A stretch of 64,000 nt of DNA, taken from assembly GCA_002104945.1 (NCBI GenBank), contig MCFH01000056.1, positions 117,501-181,500 of the forward strand, read 5' to 3'. The notes under the pieces were generated by a model. It was not told the origin of the DNA and did no database searches. It saw only the letters and a program-made list of their open reading frames with translations. Shown piece by piece: positions 24,901 through 34,500 of this stretch. Origin of the DNA: Piromyces finnis. Its lineage: Eukaryota; Neocallimastigomycota; Neocallimastigomycetes; Neocallimastigales; Neocallimastigaceae. The translations under genes and the position numbers were made by a program. Every line of letters begins with the position of its first letter. The stretch's first letter is position 1.

Positions 24901-26556
24901 CACTTCACAATTTTTTTCATTAAACACTTCACTAAATTCTAAATATTTGGTTGGTACGGCGACCAATTTATCTTTATTAATATCTTTTCCATTATTATTA
25001 TTATTACTACATGATTCGTTATCATTATTACATGTTTCATTAATTTTTGTTACAATACATTTAACTTTTTTATTAAAACTAATATATTCATCATCGCTAT
25101 CATCTTCATCATTGATGGTTCTAACAAGGCGGCCTTTAACATATTCTTTTTCTTCATTTTTTGGGACAGAGGGATCTACTTTCGGCTTTTTGGTCAAGCT
25201 TCGGTCGAGAACATCATGATCTAACTGATCATTCTTTGACTTCTTTCTTGGTTTTCTCTTTCTTTTGCCTTTATTACAATGTCTGGCACAATAACCAGAA
25301 CTAAAAGCGATTTTCTTAGAGTCGTAGAAAGCATTTGGATTATGCTTCTTTATCCACGGCAAACCAAGAATAACATCAACACCGGGGACTTGTAATCCAT
25401 AAAGTTGAATTACTTCGAAGTGATTTTTGCAACGGAGCATGCACTTCTCAGTCCTTTCCCAAACACTAACAACTCCATCACTAACACCAGATACACGGAA
25501 TGGTTCTACTTTTTCCAAATTAATACCAAGGTCTTCAGCAAGACTTGGATTAATGAAATTTAATTCAGAACCGGAATCAATTAAAACCTTAATTTTAACT
25601 TCCGAAACTTCATTGGTACTCAAGTAAAAATCCACAAGGTTTAAATCACTTTTCACTCCCTTGACTCCAACTTTGTAAATTTTTGGATTAACAATTTTTG
25701 GAGTCCTTTCTTTAACAATTCTTAACACTTTTCTGGGCTTTACTCTATTAGGACAATTAAATTTTAAATGTCCCGGTTGTTTACAAAGAAAACATAACCC
25801 TTTTTTCTTTTCTTCTTCAAAGTTATCTATGTTTTCATTGTAATTTTTACTTGATCCTTGAATATTCACATACCTTTTTCGTTTATTCTCTCTACTAATT
25901 TTAAATACATCCACATCCATAGGATCATTAGCCCTTCTACCATTAAAATAAAATTCACTTAAAGAATTCCTTTTCATCATATCTTCAACTAAAATAGTTG
26001 AAGAAATCAATTGTTCAATTGAAGTTGGGTTTGATTCAATGAAAGCCAACTTCTCCCTAAGTGGTGGTAATAAACCTTTCAGAAACATGTAGATTTTTGC
26101 GCTATCATTAAAGCTTGAATTTTGGCTAATACGTTGAAACTCGGTAATGTAATCTAATACCTGACCAAGTTTCCTTTGGCGAAGATTATCTAATTTACCG
26201 TTAGCTACAACGGTATCGTATCTATAACTGCCAAAATTAGCCTTCAACCTATCTACAAATTCATCATAATGGTTTAAAACCCCACTATTATTCTTCATCA
26301 ACACTGAAGCCCATTCCAAAGGTTTACCAGAAAAGTATGATATAACGAAGTCGACCTTGACTCGATCTGTATTATACAGTGTCGGTCGAGTACGAAATAC
26401 CAACTCCACTCTAGTTAAAAATCCATCCAATTCTCTTTGTTTACCAGAAAATGTCGGTGGAGCATTAATAATGTTCCCCGAGTTCCCGGAAACACCCACA
26501 TTCCTATCACCCATTTCTAAATTTAAATTTTCAAACTCACTAATTAAATCCTCCAA
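21964..26556 (-). CDS. Chromovirus A Gag-Pol polyprotein (intact)
   Basis: A single uninterrupted 1530-residue frame. Gag occupies the first third, with a CCHC zinc knuckle at 255-268 (CFLCKQPGHLKFNC). The protease active site is DSG at 327-329. RT covers about 590-790, with [34 protein letters not shown] and YIDD at 723-726. RNase H has D872, E913, D940 and D983. Integrase has the HHCC finger (about 1080-1121) and the D1151/D1211/E1247 triad with 35 residues between the last two. A C-terminal chromodomain lies at about 1452-1490 (FYKLSWKGFDKSTW). All catalytic residues seen are present, so it appears competent. The fused gag-pol layout matches Tf1-type elements, which make all proteins from one frame and cleave them by protease. 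The chromodomain is expected to steer integration by binding histone marks. Confidence 0.96.
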   Translation of the reverse strand: MEDLISEFENLNLEMGDRNVGVSGNSGNIINAPPTFSGKQRELDGFLTRVELVFRTRPTLYNTDRVKVDFVISYFSGKPLEWASVLMKNNSGVLNHYDEFVDRLKANFGSYRYDTVVANGKLDNLRQRKLGQVLDYITEFQRISQNSSFNDSAKIYMFLKGLLPPLREKLAFIESNPTSIEQLISSTILVEDMMKRNSLSEFYFNGRRANDPMDVDVFKISRENKRKRYVNIQGSSKNYNENIDNFEEEKKKGLCFLCKQPGHLKFNCPNRVKPRKVLRIVKERTPKIVNPKIYKVGVKGVKSDLNLVDFYLSTNEVSEVKIKVLIDSGSELNFINPSLAEDLGINLEKVEPFRVSGVSDGVVSVWERTEKCMLRCKNHFEVIQLYGLQVPGVDVILGLPWIKKHNPNAFYDSKKIAFSSGYCARHCNKGKRKRKPRKKSKNDQLDHDVLDRSLTKKPKVDPSVPKNEEKEYVKGRLVRTINDEDDSDDEYISFNKKVKCIVTKINETCNNDNESCSNNNNNGKDINKDKLVAVPTKYLEFSEVFNEKNCEVLPPHRPYDCEIKLKDDSTLFYGPLYPLTEVEREELKKYIDDNLNKGFIRKSSSPAGAPILFVKKKDGSLRLCIDYRKLNDITIRNSYPLPLISDLLDRVKNAKIFTKLDLKSAYNLVRIKEGDEYKTAFRTRYGHFEYLVMPFGLKNAPATFQHFINDVLSDYLDDFVISYIDDILIYSNNIEEHHEHVKKVLKKLLENNLYVKLEKCEFDVEKTTFLGYVISKDGLQMDENKVKAILDWPVPKNVKEVQSFIGLCNYYRIFIKDFAKIANPLHKLTRKNVAFNWVKEDQDAFILLKSLFTSAPILKHADSNKQFIVETDASNYAVGAILSQEFDGKLHPIAFLSKSLTSCQRNYPIYDKELLAIVVALEEWRHYLEGARHPFIIYTDHKNLTFPRKPEMLSQRQIRWNLFLSRFDFKLIYRAGKKSGKPDILSRRSDHVENNINSDVSCLTISFHHSDNKPLIDSILLELKNDDLYNSIVQFKMNGSACNAPIKNIDKVIIDNEGFLLYNNLIYVPKSLRTRVLELHHDSVAAGHFGIKKTTELISRNFWWPRFHSDVKSFIKSCVTCCKSKVPRHKPYGLLSPLDTPSRPWSDISIDFIVDLPKSRDMTTLMVVVDRFTKFAHAIPLRCLPTASIAADAFIANVFRLHGLPDSIISDRGSQFTSDFWSRLCDLLNINHSLSTANHSQTDGQTERVNGILEQYFRCFINKKQNNWVDLIPFAEFAYNNTLQQSINQSPFFANYGFHPKFSLEIPANDRPSRAEQRVIDMNENFKLLKENLEKAKETYKKYADMKRMIPPEFEVGKKVWLLKDSPGTNLKRKLAPQMLGPFEIIEKVSSLAFKLKLPKTMRCHPVFHVSLLEPYFENKFNDRSNRRKRNIHLNTDLIEKIPEKIEKMKSVNGETFYKLSWKGFDKSTWISEDQIPDKQLIQEFERNSKKSKYKSNDSSMKIRKNKVGNLIKHRYQPFVIEIPSRKDSL

Positions 26557-26742
26557 TTCAAAATATAATATATAATATAAAATTAAAATGGTTTCTTACT
26601 ACTATTTCAAGTAAGTAATCTTAAATTTTTTTTTTTTTTTTAATTACACTACTACAATTTATCCTAATACAAAAGTTATTCAAACGCGTTCTGCAAAGCA
26701 GTGTCGAACAAGTTTTGTATTACTAATTAATATTGGTTAATT

Positions 26743-26880
26743 CTTCTTTCTTCTTGCACTCGGTGGTAGTTTCTAATTCTAACCAGTAGTCAAAATTTCT
26801 TCTTTCTTTTTATTCGGCGGTAGTTTCCAATTCTAACCAGTAATTAAAGTTCTTTCTTGCTTTTTGTACCCGGCGGTAGA
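26743..26880 (-). repeat. Direct repeats in the chromovirus A leader
   Basis: Between primer-binding site and gag start, a 54-56-bp unit containing CGGYGGTAG and TCTAACCAGTA recurs about 2.4 times (CGG at 26761, 26815, 26871). Confidence 0.8.
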
Positions 26881-26909
26881 TACCCTAACGTATTCTCTAT
26901 CTTCGTTGG

Positions 26910-26920
26910 GTAATTGTTAT
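26910..26920 (-). promoter_or_regulatory. Self-priming primer-binding site of chromovirus A
   Basis: The minus-strand sequence ATAACAATTAC directly abuts the 5' LTR. It is perfectly complementary (11 nt) to GTAATTGTTAT inside the LTR (27055-27045), which lies 35 nt after a TATAAATA box (27090-27083) and so is the likely transcript 5' end. No tRNA 3' end match is evident. This matches Tf1's 11-nt self-primer. Confidence 0.8.
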
Positions 26921-27526
26921 TGTAATGTTGAACACTGAAAGAATAGATTAGGATATCTATTCTATTACAATAACACAAAAATTTGAAAAAATAAAATAAA
27001 AAATTGTTTTATAAAATATCTTTTATTATAATAGAATTTTAATAATAACAATTACATCGATAAAATGATGAAAAATATCTTCTATTTATATTTTTCCTAA
27101 ATACATTTATATTATATTATAACTATTTATTTCTTATATATTATTATTTAAAATCTACACTAAAATCTTAATTATTAATAAATATTTAAACTATAACTAT
27201 TTTTAGTAAAATACAATTGGCAATTCAAATTAAGTACCATTTAATTTGAATATGTGCCCATGTATTATTGATATATTAATCATTTATTATTGATCTATTT
27301 CTAAAAAAAAACAATACTAAAACTAGGTATTTAAATTGAGAATATTAATTTACTTGTTAAACATTAAAAATAAATTAATAATTTATTTTGTTTTAAACTT
27401 TAATTATTAATAAATAAATTATGTCTCATTTTCTTTTTCTGAATATAATTTGTGTAACTTAAACAATAATACTTGTGGCTTAAGTTACATTAAAGATATC
27501 AAACAGAGGCGTTTGATATCTTTACA
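26921..27526 (-). repeat. Chromovirus A copy 1, 5' LTR with promoter
   Basis: 606 bp. A TATAAATA box lies at 27090-27083 on the minus strand, and the predicted transcript start at about 27055 begins with the self-primer. Confidence 0.93.
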
Positions 27527-27531
27527 CATAG

Positions 27532-28870
27532 TTTGAGGAATAATATTAGTCTTTTTGTTATTTTCTTCCTCTTTCCTTTCAGTTCTTTCGTTGTAAGTTA
27601 AATTTTTATCAACCAGGTCCTCGTCCATAGTAGTTATATTGTCTTCATTTACCATTTTTCTTCTATTTCTTCTTCATTTACTTCTTCTTCTATTACTTCT
27701 TCTCCATTGTTTTTAAAGTGGAAATCCTTCTTGGAGGTAGTCCTTTCTGTATTATTGTTTTGTTTATTTTTATTTGAATTTATATCCGTAGTGTTGTTGT
27801 TCTTGCTGTCAACAACTTTCTCTTTTACACCTTCCATGTTATTGTTCTTCGATGAGTCTGAGGATATCATACTGTCGTAATTATTAATATTATATGAATC
27901 ATTGAAAGAGAAATACGAATCGTTTATATTTTTTCTTTTATAGGTGTATTGTGCCGGCTTATCTTCGCAGCATTCTATTTCTCTAGAATAGTGAATTTTA
28001 AGTTTATCACCACATATCTCCATGACGATATATGAGTGATGTGTTTCACTGAACCCAAGAAATATTCCTTCCTTTGAGTTTGGCGCAAATTTTGACCTTT
28101 TAAGAGAATAGTCCTTAAAGTAGCATATGCATCCAAATACCTTTAGATATTTTAGATCTGCTTCCTCGTTGGTAAATACTTCGTCAGGGATTAAATTATT
28201 GTTTCCTTGGTGTGGTATTTTGTTGTAAATATAACAAGAATATTTTACAGCAAAACTCCAAAAGTCTTCAGATAATTTAGCCCAATATAAAAGTGTTTTA
28301 GCAGAATTTTGAATAGTCTGATTTATTCTTTCTGCTTTACCATTTAATTCATGTACGTAAGGAGGTGAGTTTATCTTAGATATACCGTTTTCTTTACAAT
28401 ATTTTATAACTTTACTACTGTTATATTCTTTTGCACCATCTGTCTTGAATGTTTTGACTTTATATTTGTCAAAAGTGTTATTGACATTCTTTAGGAATTC
28501 AATAATGATGTCAGGTGCTTCAGATCTTGACTTGAGAGTGTAAATCCAAAGTTTTCTTGAATATTCATCCAGCATAGTCATAAAATATTTCTTATTGTTT
28601 ACGGATGAATTAAACGGGCCTGAAATATCGGAGTGAATAGTCTCTAGAACTCTTCTGGCTTTAGGTACGGTTTTGTTGTGGGGAGACTTCTTCATTTTTG
28701 ATATTTTGCAGTCTAGGCAAGGCGTTACTTTAATTTTATGTTGATTTAGATATTTCTTCAGATCCTTCTGGTAGAAATGGCCTAATCTCTTATGCCATAT
28801 ATCTAAATCATCTTCAAAATTTGCAATAAATGGTTCGTTTTTCTTTTTATTAATGTTTATGAGTTTAATT
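27532..28870 (-). pseudogene. Copia C integrase region
   Basis: The GAG-pre-integrase finger (DIWHKRLGHF ... CLDCKISK) is followed by the integrase core with HSDISGPF, FKTDGAKEY and LNGKAERINQT carrying the D, D, E residues. A Lys/Glu/Asn-rich C-terminal spacer follows. A stop at 27649-27651 needs a frame change to continue to 27532. A stop near 28868 separates it from the protease part. Family certain, frame broken. Confidence 0.88.
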
Positions 28871-30459
28871 CATTTGAGTATGTTTGCATTACATTTTTAT
28901 TTTCAGAGTCCTTGAAAATAAGTCTGACTTTCCCATCGTCAGTAATATCTATAATGCTTCTTAAACCAACTTTAGCAAGTCCTACACCACTAATTAAATT
29001 CTTGCTAACTTTATCTGAATACAAAACTTTTTCTAACTTGTAAGTTTTGTCTTTTATCTTAAACTCATATGAACCATAACCACTAAATTCACAGGTAGTT
29101 CCATTTGCACATCTTAGTTGGATGTGTTCTTCTGTGAAGTTCTGCAGAATGTCCTAATTATTAATGATATGTTCAGCGGCACCAGTATCATAGAACCATT
29201 CGTCGTATTTATTTTCTCCATACACATAATCTATATTCTTTGCATTAGGAGATTCTTCTTTTGTAGCTTCATCTTTTTCAATAAGGTAGATACTTCTTTC
29301 CGTTAAAGGCCTGATATCTTCAAATTCTACGTTAATGCCGTAACTTTCGTTGTCGTCGTAGTTTTCGACGAAATCTACTTCTTGTTCGAATTTCTTTTGT
29401 TGTTTTTTCTTGTGAACTTGCCTCCCTTGTTGTGAATTTCTTTTAGATTTGTTTTGGTTATAGGCCTTATTATTACTGTTTCTTCTTTGTTCTCTTTTCA
29501 TTTTGGCCTTTTGATTATATTCACACATTTCGGTGGAGTGACCATGTTCACAGCAGATATGACAGTAGGTACGGTGGCTTCTATTTATGTTTCTTCTGTT
29601 ACCGTAACTTTTATTCTTTGTTGATTTGTTTTCTCTACTAACAAAATCAACATCCATTGGATCATCAACTTCGTCATCTTCATCTTGGTCATTGTTGATC
29701 CAATCCTCGAAGTAGGATTTGGCATTGATGTAACTTTTGACCTTCTCGTAGAGTTGATCAGAAGTTTCATCTAAAGTTACATTCAATTGGTTCTTGACAC
29801 TTCGTGGAAGGGAATTGTACATATATTTCAACTTTTCCCTTTCACTTAAGGACATTCTTTGTTCAGACATCTCAAGGAAGATTTCCTTGACATTATCAAT
29901 GGTTTTACTGACTTTGCTTACATCTTCAGTATGTAATTTTCTTAACTTTTTTAGCCAGTATTCGATGTCTGCATTAGCGTTACCGTATTTTGTATTCAAC
30001 TTCTTGAATACTTGGTAACAGCTAGTATTATGACCAATCTCTCTGAGGATCTTCTCATCCACATTTTGAATGATCATAAGGTGTGCATCAGCATTAAGAC
30101 TTTCAGCTGCTGATACTATCTCGGCCTTATAAATTGGCGACTACAACATTAATGTTATTAATGTTGCTGCTTGGGTTTGTGTCCTCCCCAATAGCTTTAG
30201 TGAAGGTTTTGTAAACGGACGCGAGTAAGTTATTAGTACGGTAGTTAGCAATAATTTTTACAATAGCCATAGTGTAAACATCTTTAAGATTAAAGTCTAT
30301 CTCAAAGCTGTCGTCTTTGATGGTTCCAACAATGTCATAATCAAGATAGCTAGTTAGACCCTGTCTAGAAGCAGCTGACTTGATTAAAAGACTCCAAGTG
30401 TCAAAGTTGGATTTTCCATGAAGACGTTGATTATTGGCTAAAATTAATTGCTGGGACAT
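28871..30459 (-). pseudogene. Copia C gag-protease region
   Basis: Gag starts MSQQLILANNQRLHGKSNF at 30459. A one-base frameshift near 30120 interrupts it, after which gag continues to a zinc knuckle (CHICCEHGHSTEMC) and a basic tail. The aspartic protease site WFYDTGAAEH is directly followed by an in-frame TAG (29154-29156), beyond which the frame continues (LYSDKVSKNLISGVGLAKVG) to about 28870. Confidence 0.88.
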
Positions 30460-30524
30460 ACTAAAATTTTAAACACACAAAAATTTTTGTTTTAAATTTT
30501 TCTTAAGAAATTTTATTATTGATT

Positions 30525-30544
30525 AGAGTTTGAGACTCTTAATC
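30525..30544 (-). promoter_or_regulatory. Copia C primer-binding site resembling half of tRNA-Lys(CTT)
   Basis: Directly abutting the 5' LTR end, the plus strand reads AGAGTTTGAGACTCTTAATC. This is the shape of a tRNA D-arm end plus anticodon arm with loop CTCTTAA (anticodon CTT). The minus strand would therefore pair with an internal tRNA fragment ending just after the anticodon loop. Copia of Drosophila is known to use such a half-tRNA primer (initiator Met there). The tRNA identity here is inference. Confidence 0.6.
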
Positions 30545-30637
30545 TGTGAAATAAATTTAATTAATAAATAATTTTATTAATAAGGTTAACAAAGAGAAAA
30601 AGTTACATTGTAAATATTACAGTTATATAATGAGATG
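30545..30637 (-). repeat. Copia C 5' LTR, inner part
   Basis: 93 bp ending TTTATTTCACA next to the primer-binding site. It is cut by Gypsy B after GATG (30634-30637); the remaining 179 bp resume at 38330. Confidence 0.9.
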
Positions 30638-31210
30638 TGATATAAGTTTCTTTTATGTTGTAGTAATTTAATATTAGTTTATTTATAATTTATTATATTA
30701 GGTGAAAAATATTTTATTACTATTAACTTCTCTCTTATTAATAATTTCACTTATAATATTTTCTTATTAATTATTAAAGCTCTTCTCTCTAATTATTAAT
30801 TATTTTTACATGAATATTTTTATATTATAAAATTCCTATAATATAATTGAATATCAATTATATAATGTAATGTATTCATAATATATGAATAATAATTAAA
30901 TAGGATATAGTATAATATATTTTACATTTTATATGAAATATTACTATATAAGGAAAGGTAATATAATACAAATAAGTATTACAATAAAATTAATACTAAT
31001 ATATAATATTAATATTTAAGAATATAATGAAATATGTACATGAATTCTATAACTAATATATAAATAATGTATTATAATATATATCAATTATTATATTATT
31101 ATTATGAAATATTATATATAAATTTCTAAAGATGAAATTGAATATTTTAAATAATAAAAATTATTTTAAATATTGGCTAATATGTAGCTAGACATATTAA
31201 TTTCATATCA
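30638..31210 (-). repeat. Gypsy B 3' LTR
   Basis: 573 bp, TGATATAAGTTTC...AATTTCATATCA, very AT-rich, same as the 5' LTR by eye. Confidence 0.95.
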
Positions 31211-31553
31211 GAAACTTCCCTGCTAGAATTGAGCTATAATTATTAATTATTTGATATAATTAAAATAATTATATGCGAAATAATTTAATAAAATTTATAT
31301 TGAAATATTTTTATAATTATATAAAAAAAATTAAAAATTTTTATAAAAATTTTTATATTTAAAAATTTTTTTTTTTTTTTGTTTTGTTTTGTTTATATAT
31401 ATATGTATATATCTTTCTATTATTATTAATAATTAATATAATTATTAATCTACTAAGTTATCAATCTTCCTCTTACTTATTATTATAATTATATACTTAT
31501 ATAGTTAGTATATATATATTTTAATACATTTATAATTTTATTTCATTTTATTT

Positions 31554-34500
31554 CTACTCCCTGAATGGTAATATATTTTTAAAATGGACATTTCTTTCTA
31601 AATATTGTCCCGTCAGTTCATCTTGTAATTTAGCTGTGTTCCAAGATATTTCTCTAATAATAAAAGGACCAATAAAATAGGGTTCTAACTTGTTTCTTTG
31701 TTGGTTCCTAATCTTTACCTTATCCCCTATTTTGTAGTTATTTTTATTGTTCATACTTTGTTGAGCTAATCTTCTACTTTTCCAATAATTTATCGTCCCT
31801 AGCATTTTACTGGCAGCTTGTTTTACCCATTTGGCGTGGTCTAGAAATCTTTCCATTAATAATTCTTCTATTGATCTTTCTTCTATACTTAATATTGAAT
31901 TTCTTATATTTATATCAATTGGAATATTTTCTGATCTTCCATACAAGAGTTCAAAACTTGAATAACCAGTAGAAACAGATTTACAAGTTCGAATAGCCCA
32001 TAATGCAATTGGTAACAATACATCCCAGTTTTCATTGTTATCAGAGAAATTTCTTAATTGCTTACCAATTTCTCTGTTTCTGTTTTCCACCAGTCCATTA
32101 GATTCCGGATGGTATGTACTAATGAAATGAATGTATACATCATAAAGATCTACAAATATTTTTGTGTACTCTGAAACAAATTGTACACCATTATCTGTTA
32201 TTATTAATTGTGGAGTTCCATGCCTACTAAATACTTCAACTAAGAAATTAGTTACGTCTTGAGAAATAGTAGTTCTAACTGGTTTTGCTTCCACCCATTT
32301 TGTAAAGTAATCCACACATACCATTATATATTTATTCCCAAGTGTGGTTTCTCTTAATGGACCTATAATATCAAGACCAAGTCTAACAAAGGGTGCTTCT
32401 ACAGGAGTTCTAAACTTTTCTGTCGGCTTTGGTAATGGCTCAGATTTATTTAACTGACATATTTTACATAAGGAGACATATTTTTTTACATCAATGATTA
32501 AATTTTTCCAATAAAATTTGTTTTTGATTCTTTCATAAGTTTTCTGTACTCCTTCATGTCCAATTCTATGCTCTTTTGCAATTATTTTAATTTTAGTGTA
32601 AGGGTCATCAATAATCTCCCTAAAATTATTATTATCCTTGAAATATAATTTATTGTCAATAGTGACAATTTTATCATTTAAAAATTTTTTCATAAAATCG
32701 GAAACAAATTTTTCGTTCTCCTCCTCGGTAAAATTGGAACTATTGGTTTTGTTGGAAATATCGATATTTTTGATATTATTATTATTATTATTATCATTAT
32801 TATTATTATTATTATTAATTTCCAAATTATCCAAATTATTAGCAATAAACTTATTAATGTTACTATTATTCTCATCTTTATTATTATTGTCATTACCATC
32901 AGAAATAGTAGTGTTAACAATTAAATTCTCTTTCAAAGTTATTCTGGATAAAGCATCAGCAATTTTATTAGCTTTTCCTGGTTGATAAATAATATTAACT
33001 TTTAATTGACTAAATTTATCACACCAGCGTTGATGTTTCTTTGTATTCGGTTCTCCTTTCTTAATGATGGGAACTAAAGGTTCATGATCAGTATAAAGAA
33101 TGGTTTGAAATGGATTCCCTAGAATATATGGTTCAAATTGTAAAAGACAATAATAAGCAGCAGTACCTTCTAATTCAGTAGTGGTATAATTTTCTTCCGT
33201 TTTCTTAATACTTCTACTAACAAAATAAACTGGGTGTTCAATATTGTCATCATATAACTGTAGTAAAACACCACCAATTCCATATCCACAAGCATCAGAT
33301 CTAATTATAAAAGGAACATCAAATTTAGGAAAACAAAGAGTTGGTGCATTAACTAGGCAATATATCAGATTTCTGAAACTTTGTTCTTGAATTTCTGTCC
33401 ATTCATATTTAATTTTTTTCTTTAATAGTTTGCAAAGAGGAGCTGCAATAGCAGAATAATTTTCAATAAAATTTCTGTAATAACTAGTCATACCTAAAAA
33501 TGAACGTAGTTCAGAAATATCTCGTGGTGGGTTCATTTCTTTAATAGATGCGACTTTCTTTTCCAAAGGAAGTAAGCCATCAATAGTAACCCGATGACCT
33601 AAAGCCTCTATTTCAAGTTGACAAAAAGAACATTTCTCAATATTTAACTTTAATTTGTTATTACGTAAAATAGTAAAAACTTTTCTTAAGTCATTAATAT
33701 GATCTTCAAAACTGGGAGAATAAATAATAATATCATCTAAATATATTTGAACACATTCATTAATTAAATCGAAAAAGATACGATTCATTTCACGCTGAAA
33801 AGTGGCAGGAGCATTAGTTAATCCAAAAGGCATAACTTTAAAATAATAGTTACCAAATTTAGTGGTAAAAGAAGTTTTATCCATATCTTCTTTGAACATA
33901 GGAATTTGATGATATCCACTAAATAAATCGATTGTTGAAAAGATTTTTGAGTCTTTAAGTGAGTCAAAAATTTCTTTGATTTTAGGTAGGGCGTATGCAT
34001 CTTTAACAGTTACATTATTTAATTTTCTAAAATCAATGCAAAGGCGCCATTTTCCATTTTTCTTCTTAACCATAACCACTGGAGAAGCCCACGGAGAATG
34101 AGACGGTTCAATTAGACCTTTATTAATTAGTTTTTCTAATTCTTCTTTTAAACCTGATAATTGAACTTGTGAAATATTATAAGCTTTTTGTTTAATAGGG
34201 CGCACATTATCCTCCAAAATAATGTGGTGTGGTAACAAATTTGATGGTTCCAAATCATCAGAAGATACAGCAATAACATCATTAAAATTTTTAAGAAGAG
34301 AACTAAATAAATTTTTATCAACATCGTTATCAACTTTGATATTAGAAATTATATTATTAATAATATCCATTTTATTATTATTATTATTTTCTATTTTGTT
34401 AGGTCTATTTTCTTCAACTACAGCTAAAATAGTACTAGCGGTTATATCTTCATAATCAAAATAAATATCTTCTACATCATTGGAATAGCAAGAAAGAGCT

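Larger units (their letters stand above)
21322..27526 (-). mobile_element. Chromovirus A copy 1: intact full-length LTR retrotransposon
   Basis: 6205 bp with 606-bp LTRs (21322-21927 and 26921-27526) that look identical by eye. It is flanked by the 5-bp duplication CATAG (21317-21321 and 27527-27531). One long gag-pol frame, a chromodomain and a self-complementary primer-binding site place it near the Tf1/sushi group. It is inserted in the integrase-RT spacer of Copia C. Confidence 0.95.
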
